From Candolleomyces eurysporus (Eukaryota; Basidiomycota; Agaricomycetes; Agaricales; Psathyrellaceae), in assembly GCA_027579435.1 (NCBI GenBank), contig JANBPK010000788.1:1-64000 (forward strand): a stretch of DNA of 64,000 nt. The letters run 5' to 3'. Below are positions 20,535 through 32,334 of this stretch, one piece after another. Positions within the stretch are counted from its first letter, which is position 1. Each line of letters begins with the position of its first letter. The notes under the pieces are model-generated. The model did not search any database. It saw nothing but the letters and a program-made list of their open reading frames with translations, and was not told the origin of the DNA. The position numbers and the translations under genes were made by a program.

Positions 20535-22496
20535 ATGGCTCGAGGTCCGGCAGAAATTGCGTAAGTGCCTAATTTACCTTGTCCGTCATGAGTGCCATTT
20601 TTTCTAACTACGTCCGTTTAGCCATGGGCAGATGTTCATTGGGTTTTTCATTAACGTCCTGTTATGTGGCATTATGATCACGCAAGTCTACCTCTATGCC
20701 GTTACGTATAAAAAGTGGGTCTCTTGCATGCTACGACTCTGGAGAGGANAGTCNCTGANGCTTTCTCGACCNATTGCAGGGATCCCAAATGGATCAAGAC
20801 GGTTGTGCGTATTCTATGCCTCCACCGTCTCGCTGGCAGGGAAATGCTGAAATGATGAATTTGAAGGTCTATTTGATCTTCCTTGCAGACCTCATGAACA
20901 CTGGGTTTATCTTTGCCTACCTCTACCGGTCCCTCATTAAATTTTATGGTGATTTTCGAGAATTGGCGGACCCGTCAACGTTTTTACTGACGTTGAGNAT
21001 AATAGGTCAACCTGAGATTCTGAATCAAGCAGATTGGAGTAAGCGAGTCCCCTTTCTCCCCATGTCACTTTGCTTATCGCTCGCCTTCCAGTTTTCGCAA
21101 CAGGTAAATCCAGTCTGCCGTAAACTGTTTCGGGCCCCGCTCACCAGTTCTTCTAACTCTTCATAGACCCTGCCCTTACCGTAAGCATTCTCTTGAGTCA
21201 ATCATTAGCGCGTAGTATCTGACAGAATCTGTAGGGAATTATTGCTTGTGCCGTGCAAATGTTCTTCGCATGGAGAATCAAGATCTTGACCAAGAGCTGG
21301 ATCTTCTGCGNGATCATTGCAGCCATGGCTGTCGCTGGTGGTGGTAAGCACCCTGTCGGGGTCATTTTCTACCGTGATTATGNTTTAAACTGACNGTCTT
21401 TCTTAGTTGCTGGAATTTGGACTGCTTATGAAGTCGGTCGCACCCCGACTTTCACTGAGTTCCAGAACTTCAAGGTTCTTANTTCTCTCTTGAGGCCACA
21501 GGGACGAAGCTNNACCCACATTTCGCTCGNAGGCTACCGTCATCGTTTGGCTTGCTGCTGAAGCCGTCTGCGACGTTATGATTACGGGTATCCTCGTTTT
21601 GTATCTGTAAGTACCATCNTAGCATTTCTGGTGNCNTGCACTNACCGATTCCTAGGGTGTGTATTGTACTTGGCAGTCCGAGATGGATCTGGCTGAAACG
21701 AATTAGCGTAAACATAAAACTGGATTTGCCGGCTCCGACATGATCATTGACCGCATTATTCGAGGTACGTGCCCTCGAAGTATCTTGCGATGTCGAAGTT
21801 GANGTTGGTCTCCNAGTCACGGTTCAGACAGGGCTTATTACCATGATCGTNGCTTCGCTTGACTTGATCACCTTCTTGACCGACGTGAGTATCCTCTGGC
21901 TCGAGTTCACCGGTCATCTCTCATCTCCCATCTTCCATTGACTTGCCGACCTCTAGGAAACTGGAACGTGAGTNGGACCTGCTTCCGACTTTNCCAGAAT
22001 TGACTGACGATGGCTGCAAATTTTCAGACACCTGATCTTCAACTTCCCNCTCTGCAAGCTGTACACGAATTCCCTCATGAGTAGTCTNAACTCTCGGAAA
22101 GGGTGGAATTTCTCTGTATCGAGTGATCAGCAGGGAAGATCAACTGCTGGCGATACAGAAACTGGGCAGGTAGCGTCTACCGCGCAGGTGAACGTGAACC
22201 TNCAGAGCCACGCCAGTTATAGACCACCAAATGTTCGAGCTGTAAGANNCCTCCTCCTCATTTTTCTCCTACCCGCGCACTGACGGAATGGAACGCGTTA
22301 GGTTAACTTGAATTCTCGGCCAGAGGTGTACGTCCACGTCGAATCCCATGAACTCGTAGATGTCCCCGGCAGCAGTCCACGAAAACAAGGCGTGGTCATT
22401 CTAGAGAAGGAGAAATCTGACCTCAACCATTCTGACTCCTCTTTCGACGGGGCGGACAGTGAGAAACGATGGAAGAAGCCGTATTACCCTTCGTGA
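20535..22496 (+). CDS. DUF6534 seven-helix membrane protein, copy 2
   Basis: Sixteen exons: 20535-20560, 20622-20714, 20780-20804, 20867-20948, 21006-21038, 21092-21103, 21167-21180, 21235-21343, 21407-21474, 21533-21606, 21656, 21707-21764, 21817-21884, 21957-21967, 22028-22241, 22302-22496; 1083 nt, 360 aa. Clear paralogue of copy 1: HGQMFIGFFINVLLCGIMIT against HGPMLIGFTLNAILYGIMIT, shared FATDPALTGIIA, TVQTGLIT and FNFPLCKLYTN. Exon sizes 12, 14, 109, 68, 74, 1, 58, 68 and 11 nt are identical in the two genes. Copy 2 has one extra intron (20805-20866) where copy 1 is continuous, and a different hydrophilic tail, though VYVHVESHELVDVP still matches copy 1's VYVSVESHELRDPV. Several N positions fall inside codons and do not shift the frame. 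Confidence 0.9.
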
Positions 22497-23505
22497 TCAG
22501 GTCTCTCCCGGCTGCTGTTCCGTCCGTTTTTCCGTTTATTTATTTATTTTGTTCTTGTCTCATGGACTATTACCGTGTACCGCACGATGTTGTACCTAAC
22601 AAGGTCTATGAATCTGGTGCTGTTTGATTCCCGTGGAAAGGGCGGGCAAACCGGTTCGAACCAGGGAGTAGGTAACTGTGGTGTACACCTGAGTACCCTG
22701 GGGCCTTCGGGAAACTCTAAGGGATGATGTTTGTCACTTCACTCCGAGACGGCCTACATGAGCAACATGTCATGACATCGTTAATTGCTGTCGGCACTAG
22801 TTTCTTGGNTTCGTTCCCGATTCCGACAATAGAGAACTGNAGAAGAAAGGGGTGTATGTGTTCACCGCGGTAAGCGCCAGGCCATGATTATCACTCGCAC
22901 ATAAACAANCCCATTCTGGTATTCAATCCTAGACCGTCGGGAGTTGCAGAATAATCGCCGTTCGACCCGCACGGCATACACACATCTCTGGGATTACACT
23001 CCTTTATGCTTCAACTTCCCAAGACATGTCAATCATAAGAATACGATACGACGCAAGCCTCGAGGCCGCAAAGGCCTAGACGCTAGTTTGTTGACCGGTT
23101 TTGGGACATGATTTGATATCGCGGTGAATATGACTGAGTCCGAACATGCTTGGAAGGGGAGGGACGAACTTTCATTGACAGAAAGTACTTTTGGAACGGC
23201 CCGTTGAGCGAAAGTAGATCGTATTCCACAATTCCGACGGACTCGGAAACCAATCAATGCTTTTGTCTAACNTGGACCAGAAGTATCCATGTCGTCTATC
23301 GATAACCTTAGATTCACTTTGTGCGGATAGGTCGGATCGATATGGATAGGGTGGTGTTCGCATTTGTTGAAGGAAGTTGTGTTTGAAAGNAGGCTCNTNT
23401 AGGATTCGAACACTGGCACTGAAGTCTCAGAAGGCGTTGCAAAACAAAGCCAAATACAGATTTTCGATTCTCNTCCTGGCGAACTTGAGGAATANCTCGT
23501 TCGAA
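22497..23505. other. Intergenic, no gene seen
   Basis: About 1 kb with several N positions. A T-rich stretch with TTTATTTATTTATTT (22533-22549) just after the DUF6534 stop may be 3' UTR. GGTTCGAACC near 22652 and GGATTCGAAC at 23403 resemble the tRNA B-box, but no cloverleaf can be folded around either. Open frames are short and unconvincing. Confidence 0.5.
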
Positions 23506-25140
23506 ATGGCCAAGGACGCACTCATCGACGACCNCGTTTCTGTTAAGCAGTGTCGGCTTGCTATCGACGCGCTTCATGCCCATGCCAGCAAAAGACAAGC
23601 AAAAATCGAAGAAGAACAACTTCTTCCCGGAAAGGAACCTAATATCTGGCTGAATGTTACGGTCAAGAAAATACCTCCCGGACACCGTATAAAACCGGTC
23701 ANAGTGTGAGTTGATTCATATTTGACGTTGGGTAGTCTATTGATATTGGTTTTAGCCCTATTGNACACCCTCTAGTCGACCCAAGAACAACCCCAATATG
23801 CCTTATTACCAAGGACCCCCAACGGCAATATAAGGATCTTCTGGAGTCCCATAACATCAAGTTCATCTCGCGGGTGGTTGGAATTGAGAAGCTGAAGGGG
23901 AAATTCAAGCCATTTGAAGCTCGTCGTGCTTTGTTGAAGGAGAACGGAATGTTCCTGGCGGACGAGAGGGTCGTTCCGCTCCTGCCCAAACTTCTTGGCA
24001 GAAAGTGGTTTGACGCGAAAAAGTGCGTTTGTTATATTGTCGTTTCTTTCAAAAGACGTCTGACAGGGATTTTTTAGACAACCGATCCCTGTTTGCTTGA
24101 CTCGTAAGGATCTCAAAGGCGAACTCGAACGGGCTATCTCCTCGACCTATATGAATCAAAACCAGGGCACTTGCACGTACGTCGTTCTCTGATCTTAACT
24201 CTANAGCCTTGTCTCATCATTTGTGTCTAGTGCCGTTAAGATAGGTGTGCTTTCGCAGAAACCTGTGCAGGTTCTCGCGAATCTGCAGAAGGCCCTCCCT
24301 GTCATCGCCGCAAACATCAAGGACGGATGGGAAAANATCCAGTCTCTGCATATTAAAACAAACTCAAGTGTCAGTCTACCTATATGGAGTTGTGCTCTTG
24401 ACGCGTCGGAGGAAGGGCGCTGGCATGGATTGGAAGGTGTCTCGGAAGACGAGTCTGGTGGGGATTGGGAGGGTGTGGACGAGGGGGAGGAAATTGCGGC
24501 AGATAAGAAGTCGAAGAAGAGCACTGGCAAAAAGCGGCCATCGGAATCGGACGATGATGAGGAATCGGAAGAAGAGGAGCAGCCCAAGAAACGTGCCAAA
24601 AACGCCCATAACGAATCGTCGACGAAATCGAAGCAGAAAACNAAAGGAGTTGAACTCTCATCAGCCAAGAACGATTCCAGCAGGCCCACTTCAAAATCCG
24701 GTGTCACGCAATCTTCATCCTCCAAGGCAGTGATTAGCTCGCAGGCGAAAGGTTCAATCAAACCTCAGAATTCGTCCGAGAAGGCCGCTAAAGAGAAGGC
24801 CAAACCCTTGACGTCTCCCGTGTCGGGAGAGAATAAGCCAGGGAAAGCTGCACCCTCCGTGAAGGCGAAGAAAGGGTTTAAGTCGGTGGGTGAGGTTCTC
24901 GGATCTCCTGAAGCACCCATCACCTCGTCTTCGGCCACGAGCTCCGGGAAACAAACCTCGAAGAAACTGAAGTCGAGCGCTGCTGCAAATCAACCCGAGC
25001 CCGAGAACCCGGCAACGTCAAAGGCAGAAAGAAAATCGAAAAATGTCGCATCCTTGGACAGGAAGAAGGAGAAAATNGCCAAACAGAAAGGCGGCAAGAG
25101 TATCAAAAACTCAGTCCTCGGCAAGAAGGTTGCGCAGTAG
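23506..25140 (+). CDS. Ribosomal L1-domain nucleolar protein (CIC1/UTP30/RSL1D1-like)
   Basis: Exons 23506-23705, 23756-24022, 24078-24176, 24231-25140; 1476 nt, 491 aa. The first ~250 residues form an L1-fold domain: WLNVTVKKIPPGHRIKPV, ICLITKDPQRQYKDLL, RVVGIEKLKGKFKPFEARRA, VVPLLPKLLGRKWF and IPVCLTRKDLKGELE are typical of the eukaryotic L1-like ribosome-biogenesis factors. The rest is low-complexity: acidic (GDWEGVDEGEE, DDDEESEEEEQ), then Lys/Ser-rich repeats with nuclear-localisation-type basic clusters to the C-terminus (KSIKNSVLGKKVAQ). Expected in the nucleolus on pre-ribosomes. CIC1/NSA3 and UTP30 share this domain, and I cannot choose between them. The ATG at 23506 is the first in-frame one; upstream Ns obscure possible extension. 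Confidence 0.88.
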
Positions 25141-25409
25141 TAGGCTTNGCACTTCTTCCGTTCGCTCCCTTGTATGTAGCGTATGATATTCCGTGTATGT
25201 ATTGCGGTGAACCATGAAGCCATTGACAAGCCTCGGTATAACGGCTGTCATTCACCTTGAGAGCCACGTGGGACCGGGACGGCTTTAACCCGGTGCTCAA
25301 TGGAACAGTGCTTCCGTGTCCTCCATGATGAGCGTCGAACTCGTCGTCCTCTCCGTTCTGCCTATACCTCTATTCCCCAGCTATCTCGGCGCCACACCAG
25401 CTTGACTAG

Positions 25410-26662
25410 ATGGCAACTCGAGTTTCGACCAAGCTCACGATTCCTCACCCAAATGAGGCAGGTTGCGACCTTGTTGGCACGCTTGAGCAGGTGTCCCCAG
25501 GAGAGCCGACTCAGGGTCGAAAGATTGCCCTGGTAAGGCTCTTCGTTTATGTTTCCTAAAGATTGCCGCTTCATACGTACGAGCCTTCAGATTTTACATG
25601 GCACTCTGGGGTGAGCCCATTTCGCAACTCAGCTGCGTTGGCCGAACACTGAATGACAAACGCACCTTCACCGCTTCAGGCACAAAGACTACTTGTTCCA
25701 AAAGCGATTGGCGCTCGGGCTACCTCTGGATTCGTTTCGTTTCGACTTTCGGTGAGTTTTGCAAGTGTTTCGTATCCCCCTGGCCGCCAATCCGAGCAGT
25801 GTCTAAATTAAATTTTTGGTTGCCTAGAGGAAATCACGAAAGTGGAGGTACCTGGAAACAAGGTGCTCTGCACGAAGATATTGAAGATCTACAGGCTGTG
25901 GTTGATTATCTCAAGTCGCAATACGGCTATGCCGTTGATCTCGTCGTCGGCCACTCTAGAGGGTCCATTGTTGGCTTCCGTTGGATCGCGACAACGGAAG
26001 ATGGGAGGAAAGTCAGCGCCTACGTGAATGTCTCAGGCCGGTATCGCATGGAAGTGAGTCCTGTTGTCNTTGGCTCGGTGAACACTTATCTGAATCAGGC
26101 ATCTCGCTCCAGCTAATNCGCGGTACGCCCTCGTGCACCAATTCTGGGTGTATGTCTCCTTACATTAGAGGATAGAGAATCCTCAAGGGAAAGTGTGGCA
26201 AGAAAGCTTTCAGAANCAGGGTTATCATACTTGGGATGTGACCGTGGCTAGGAAGGTCGTTCATGCNAAGGTTACACCAGCCGACCTAGCCAGCTTTACG
26301 GCCTGGGATACGTCGTTTGTGCGGACTCAGTTCCCCCAACAAACNGATGTCNTGACCGTCCACGGGTTACAGGATAAGATAGTTCCACCGTACGTCTTCT
26401 TTGGTTCCTTTCTCTTACACGGTGCCTTAGTTCATTAATCTTCGATTTCAGATATGATGCCGTGATTTATGCTCAAGCTCTCAGCAACAGGACGCCAGGA
26501 ACACATACACTTCACTTCATCGAAGACGGGGACCATAATTTTACCGGGATCCCAGATGAAGTNGTTGATGTCGTCCTTCGTTGGTGGGAAGCCAGGGCAA
26601 AAGGGCACCTCAAGACTGGTATATCAATGGCAGGTGTTCACTCGGGAAACAGCAAACTATAG
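25410..26662 (+). CDS. Alpha/beta hydrolase fold protein (YDL057W-like)
   Basis: Exons 25410-25532, 25591-25610, 25680-25751, 25828-26053, 26169-26389, 26452-26662; 873 nt, 290 aa. Order of motifs: ILHGTLGHKDYLFQKRLA (oxyanion-hole strand), SFRFDFRGNHESGG, nucleophile elbow GHSRGS, VTVARKVVH, TVHGLQDKIVPP (acid region) and FIEDGDHNFTG with the catalytic His. This set matches a widespread fungal family of serine hydrolases of unknown substrate. No signal peptide, so probably cytosolic. The intron 26054-26168 is long for this genome (115 nt) and could hide a small exon, though joining RYRME to RIENPQG directly is consistent with relatives. The extreme C-terminus after KTGI could instead be altered by a small additional intron. 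Same strand as the upstream L1-domain gene, 269 bp away. Confidence 0.85.
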
Positions 26663-27694
26663 AACGGCGTCTGTTCTCCGGGTGGGTACTCCANTTACCG
26701 CAGCAGGGTCAGTGAGATGGGGAGGTGCGAATCAAATAGTGATATCATGCAAAGATCTCAGAGATCTAACAGTCTAGCCGCCGCACCCTCAGTGCGCTCC
26801 CTTGTAGTCTATATCATCATTCATATTATTATCATATCAGTTAGGCATGTAGTGCAATGCCATTACCCCCGGAAGCTTTCCTGAGCTTTACTTTATTGGG
26901 TCTCGATACCGCGATTATCAATTTTCAGGATCGCGCAGGACAGCTACGAGAGTGATGTCGATGCAGATGGGTGTTTGAGATTGTAGTGGCTTTAACAGCT
27001 GGAAAAAATAGACAATAAGATGTTTTTTGTGGGTTCACGGAGGTGCTGTGCATACTCGGGGCTGAAGCCGGCTCAATCTCCATTTCCCCAGGAAGAACCC
27101 ACGTACAGACTACTGGGGCGAGCTCCCAAGATCCAACGCACCGCCTGGACTGCAAGCTGTATGTGAGAGTTTTAGAATATGAATAGTATTCAGAGACCAG
27201 AGTGTAAATATCGTTGTGCAGCAACGATGAATCTTGTATTTAAATAGAACACGAATAGTAGGTAGTGCTACAGCATGGCACGGGACTAGGTGCTAAAGTA
27301 TGTACTCTACTTGAAGCTCGATAAGTTGAGGGGGGAGATGAGTATAAATAAGAATGCGTCGAACATATGGATAAATAATAGAGAAAAGAAATGCTATTGC
27401 TACAGTTGATTGATTGTGGAATGCGAGTGTCCGTGAAACCGTCTTGCTTGATGTTTAGGGAAATCTAGGGTGTCTTGAAGTTCCTCCTTCCCTCCTCCTC
27501 CTCCTCCTCCCCCTTCTTGAAGATATTATCCTTCGCCATGCGAGGTAGAATAGTAAGGTATGGACGTAAATAGGCTTGCTTCGGAGATGATTGGCGTCTG
27601 GAAATGGTGGAAGCTGATGGGGCCAAATATGGTTGGACGTTTTCGATGTTGGGCGTCGGCGGGGCCAGCCAGCCCAGTCTCCGAGTGGTGGAGT
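26663..27694. other. Intergenic, no gene seen
   Basis: About 1 kb, AT-rich from 26800 to 27420. A (CTC)n/(CCT)n run at 27481-27515 is the only simple repeat. It holds the 3' flanks of the hydrolase gene (+) and of the possible short peptide gene (-). Open frames lack start context or motifs. Confidence 0.45.
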
Positions 27695-27793
27695 TTAGAA
27701 GAAAACGGAGCCATTGGATTGTGCGGCACCCTTGACTGTGGATTGGGAGCCCTGACCGCCGTTGGAGCCAGACTTGACCTGTCCAGAGCTCAT
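27695..27793 (-). CDS. Possible short Ser/Gly-rich peptide gene, 32 aa
   Basis: A 99-nt frame from ATG 27793 to TAA 27695. The product starts MSSGQVKSGSNGGQGSQS and ends AAQSNGSVFF; it is rich in Ser, Gly, Gln and Asn with a hydrophobic end. The ATG has a strong context (CACC-ATG-A). It is preceded by a pyrimidine-rich, A-containing leader without upstream ATG for about 90 nt, and a TATAAAGG box lies about 110 bp upstream. That architecture is what an abundantly transcribed small fungal gene looks like. I do not recognise the peptide, and it has no signal sequence or domain. It may be the first exon of a longer spliced product, or chance. Confidence 0.4.
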   Translation of the reverse strand: MSSGQVKSGSNGGQGSQSTVKGAAQSNGSVFF

Positions 27794-27902
27794 GGTGAGG
27801 ATGGTGTGGTGGTAATGAAGTGCTAGGGTAGTTGAGGGAAGGAGCTGAGGCTTGTGAGATGCCTGAGACGATAGTGGGGAATCATTGGAGATTCTTTACT
27901 GC

Positions 27903-27910
27903 CCTTTATA
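27903..27910 (-). promoter_or_regulatory. TATA box candidate
   Basis: TATAAAGG on the minus strand, about 110 bp upstream of the ATG of the 32-codon frame. Spacing to a leader lacking ATG is normal for a fungal TATA promoter. Confidence 0.45.
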
Positions 27911-30821
27911 CTGATTTGTGAAGCAAGATTTGGAGGAAGGTAAATGGACATGAGTCAAATTGGGATATGAACGAGAAAGGCAAGCGCTCCAGTGCAGTAG
28001 GGCAGGAAGCGTTCTAGCGACGGTGAGAAGGAAAACGGTTCGAATTTGGATCTTGATTGCGGCAGCGACGCGACGCCCAGGGAAAGGGATCAGTTTCATC
28101 GAATATCGCAGAGTGTCAAAACGCAAAGTTGCACCGCAGGTTCGCTTTGCGTTCCTAACAACTGGGCGAGCCAGCTGGCACAGCCCCTGCCCATACTCGT
28201 CCATACGCTCCCGCCAGACACGGAATGACTCACCACTGTCTCTTCGGTGGTCCACTGATACCGCTCAAGACCATAGAGCGTATTTTGAGAGAACCATGAC
28301 TCTTCCGGCGGTATCACCATTAAGTGTTGCTGAGCACGAACATTATTTCTCCGCAAGAGAGAGTACGCATGGCTGAGAGCTCATTGCAGTGCAGTCCGGC
28401 CACCGACAATCACTAAACTCTGTGTACGCATCTGCATAACAACACAATAACCAAGGATGGCTTTCAGCCTTCTGGAGAATGCGGCGACCTCAAATTTCGA
28501 TCAGTGTAGGGGTGCTCGTGGGGGTCGGTTTGCGAGAACACAATGGATCCAATCAACAACTGCGGGTTGACCGGAGACGAGCCCTTGCCTAATCAATTCT
28601 CTCCTTTGATTATCTAGTATACGAAACAGCTGAGTATGTACCTGAATATTAATATAATGGCTGCTGACATGTTCTCTCGATTGTCTCAGGAAAAAAAGGT
28701 ATCACAATTTTAGTGCGAAACTTGGGGAGACGAGCTAGGTGGGTGTGATCTCCGTGTTCACTTGGAACCGAGGGCAACGCAATTTTCTGGTCATTACTTC
28801 CGGGGTCGACCCCGAATCCGGGGTTTTGGTTCTGGCTCAGTAGCAAACGTTCCAAGGTTCATATGATCTGCAGGCCTTCGTAGCATTGTACATAATACAC
28901 CACTGATGGAAGTGCGCGGATATGCTATTTGCTTCGAGAAAGTGCCTAACTTCCGTTAGTATAGGACCAAGGGATAACCCTTCACCTCTGTAGCTGCTGG
29001 TCACGCCTCAAGGCCGCTTGCCACTGACTGATTAAGCAGCTTCTCAAGGATATGACGTTGCGGGATCATCCACCTCGAAGACACCGGGCCGAGTGCTAAG
29101 CGCCGTGGCCCAATAATAGAACGACCAGAGTGGAACGTTAAGACGTGCTTTGCCGAGCTATTGGTACGACTATTGCTCTAGTTATCTCACTTACGCTTGG
29201 TGAATAAAATGTGTACCTCTGGCTTGTAGAAAGGAGTGCCGACTGCCAACCCGTCCTAACAAGTTTGAAACGCCGCGGTTCTCTACCGAGTCCCCTTGCA
29301 TAGCATCGAAGGCATAATTGAGGCTTTCCTCTTTCTCGATTTAGCTCTTCCTGGATGGTATGTGCGTAACTTTAAATCGTTCTGTCAGATGAAGCACGGA
29401 TCAACAAGCAGTCTTCCCACTGATATTTACTCTGCGATTCAGTGCCNAAAAAGAGCTCGGTCTCTATTTGTAGCCACCTACCCCAGCTCCCTTCTACTTG
29501 GGAAGGTTACTTCTAATAAAGAGTCCGCAGTCTCCATCGACAACCCGCTCACAGGTACTCGTGGAAAGTACGTATACCTTTCCTGATATAGCTGCGTATT
29601 TTGACGATGCATCTCGTCTTGGATATCCCGAGCTGCAGATCACCACATCACTGGGATTCAGCATCTCCAACGCACGTAGTGTTCAAGATCTGGACCCGTC
29701 GAAGCCAACTCTGGACTTGGTACGGCCAAGCACCGGGAACACCTTCGTGTAGGCGCCTATTGAAATCCCACACCACGCACATCAAGTTTAGGTCAACACC
29801 CAATCAACACCTCAAACAAGTGACCGGGTCGGCAGTAACTGAACTGTTCGTCATTCCCGGCTCAGAATTGAATTTGTTCGGATGGCAGAACGGCTTGTCG
29901 AGTCGATAGTGGGAGTTAATCCGCTCAAGTGTTATAGATGTGACCCGGCTAACTCTGATGATAGATACGGCACGGGCTTTTCACTCCGCGGCAAACTTGG
30001 AGTTGAACGTTAGCCCGCCACCTTGGGGGTAAGTCCAAATGGTAACCTAACCCGCGCTCACCCATGTTCTTTCGAACGGCTTTCAGCTATTCTCGCACTC
30101 CCCGCTAGATATTGACGTTGCTACAGCCAATGGCAGACTTGGCGCCGGGACTCTGCGCCTGCTGGTGATCGGTGTCAGCGAGGTACTCGATCCTTCTCTC
30201 ACTCGCCGAATCATGAGAATAGACGACAACGATCCGTCATGAAGTAGCAGTCCAAGGCAGCGCTCCTGAAAGTTCCTCATCAGCGCTCGAAACACGTTCC
30301 GCCCGAACCGCACAATTGCGTCGTAGTAAGGTACGGACCGTTCATGTTCACAAGATTGTAACGGACTTCCATTGTACGCTATTTGCTGTATGCAAATCTT
30401 CCCATTATGCTGTGAACCCGAAGATATTCTCGCTATGCCCGTCAGAACCGGGTATATGAAACAAGCTCCCACTGCGCAACGAGGGATATCTGTTTTAAAT
30501 CACTCGATACCGGGGAAAGAGTAGCTGAGGAAACTCGGAGAAGTTGACGTTGATGCGTACCTTGATGATGCTGCCGCTGATGGATGATGCAACTGAAGGC
30601 GATCCAATATTGAGGGATTCAACAATGGGTTGAGCGTTCGAAGAACGGGCCTGTGGTGGCGCTGATACCGCCAGTGCAGTAGCTTAAGAGAAGCATACAG
30701 TGTGGACCTTCTCAAGGGCCATGTTCCCAGCGCTCAAGTAATTTCGCAAAGTAGAAATACAAATAGTGGCGGCCTATTACGGAGGTTCTGGGAGATCGAC
30801 CGGCGAAAACATCTGTGGGAC
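27911..30821. other. Large gene-poor region
   Basis: Nearly 3 kb without a supportable gene on either strand. Frames up to about 135 codons exist (for example 27960-28376 + and 30083-30472 -), but they overlap one another, lack splice-supported continuation and match no family I know. One N at 29447. No terminal repeats, transposase or reverse-transcriptase motifs (for example YXDD) were seen. It could hold long non-coding transcripts, decayed genes or regulatory DNA of the flanking genes. Confidence 0.4.
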
Positions 30822-32334
30822 CTAGTTCACTTCCACTACGATCTTTCCCCTATGCGAACCCAATGAGCATGATTTTCACCCGTAAAATGAACAACTTACG
30901 AATTCTTGTTGTCTTCCATTTCTCTGTGGGCTTCGATAATTTGGGTCCACGGATATACCTGTACAGTTAAGAGCAAGGGGAAGTGGCTATTTTCAGCTGC
31001 CTCTTACATGATGCAGCGGGTGCACATGCCAAACCTTGTGAATATAGATACGGATAGGGCCCTGACCAGTTTCGCCCGTGATCTTCTCGACAACGTCTCC
31101 GTTGAATCTGCGGATGACCGTAAGAAGCGCGTTCGCGGTGATAACGTGATAGCGAAAGGTTGGCTTACTGTGCAATTAGATTTTTCTGGTATGTCGGCGA
31201 GCGAGAGCGCAGGGTAGATCCTTCGATATGCAGACGCTTGTATAATATTGGGGTCAGATTAACGGAGTCAGCAATCGGTCCTAAGCTCAACAAATGAGAG
31301 AACATCAAGACGGGGTGGATAAGACATAATCACCGCTAAGAAGTGCCAGCATAGTCATGCGTCCATCAACAGCCAGGGAGTCCAGATTTTTGATAAAATG
31401 ACTTTGCCCAACGAAATCGATCACGACGTCTGCCCCATGGCCATCCGTCACCTGTTTCACAACAGCGGAGAAGTCCTGGGTTCTGTAATTTGCTGCATGC
31501 GTCGCTCCATTTGGAAGACCCAATAACCAGTCAATCTTTTCCTGCGTGGAGGTCGTAGCTATCACTGAGTGACTTCCGGTTCGGTGATAATTTATCGAGC
31601 CAATCAAAGTACCAAGTCACTTACGCTCCGTAGATGCGTGCCAGCTGAATGGCGGAGAGACCAACGCCAGAGGCACCCGCATGGACAAGGACATTGTCGT
31701 TGTTTTGGATTTTTCCGATGAGAACCAGAGCCTGGAAAGCTGTTACGATAAACCCCCATGGCGGCCACATGACAGAAGATATCAAATTCCTGTCCGTGAA
31801 TTAGCGTTTAAAACACGTACCAGTTAAGAAGTTCTCTGGAATACTCGCCGCTTGCACCCACGAGAGATGTTCAGGCTTCTTCATGATGTGGGTTTGCGGA
31901 ACGTTGATGTATTCCGCATAGCAGCCCTGTTCGCGTCCGGATAGAAGTTGGACAATAATCACCACTACAGTTGGCGAAAAAATCTTTTGTCAAACATACC
32001 CCACCGACAAGGCCAAACACTGCGTCTCCAGTTTTCCAGTCACTGACGCCCTCTCCCAGCTCGACTATGATGCCAGAGAATTCGACCCCAAGGATCTGAG
32101 AAGCGCCAGGCGGAGGTGGGTATTTTCCTTCACGTTGGGAAATGTCCATGCGATTCAATCCAAACGCCTTGATCTAAAAGAGGGTNTTTTGAGTTAGTCG
32201 CTCGGTTCTCCATCATGCATTGATACACCGACTTGAACGAGAACCTCGCCATTACCAGCCGATGGTTTGTCTGCTTCACCGATGTAGAGATTCTCAGCTG
32301 ACCCCTTCCCATCTTTGATCAGAACTGCTCTCAT
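30822..32334 (-). CDS. PIG3-type quinone oxidoreductase (medium-chain dehydrogenase/reductase)
   Basis: NADPH-dependent quinone oxidoreductase of the zinc-free MDR group. Exons (minus strand): 32334-32233, 32173-32000, 31926-31821, 31739-31625, 31572-31334, 31280-31169, 31107-31035, 30958-30900, 30849-30822; 1008 nt, 335 aa. The start [20 protein letters not shown] is usual. Then [48 protein letters not shown], the cofactor-binding [25 protein letters not shown], and [20 protein letters not shown], which is diagnostic of the TP53I3/PIG3 branch. The end is GKIVVEVN. The short catalytic-zinc ligand pattern of alcohol dehydrogenases is absent. The splice AF-Q at 31739 was chosen because it restores the family block [14 protein letters not shown]. 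Confidence 0.92.

Noticed and set aside
22640..22670. GGTTCGAACC resembling a tRNA T-loop
   Set aside because: It is simply a palindrome; no D-arm or acceptor stem at the right distances.
23395..23430. tRNA-like B-box GGATTCGAAC (minus-strand GTTCGAATCC)
   Set aside because: The T-arm bases do not pair and no anticodon or acceptor stem can be placed around it.
27911..30821. Possible transposon in the gene desert
   Set aside because: No transposase or reverse-transcriptase motifs, terminal repeats or target duplications were found on either strand.
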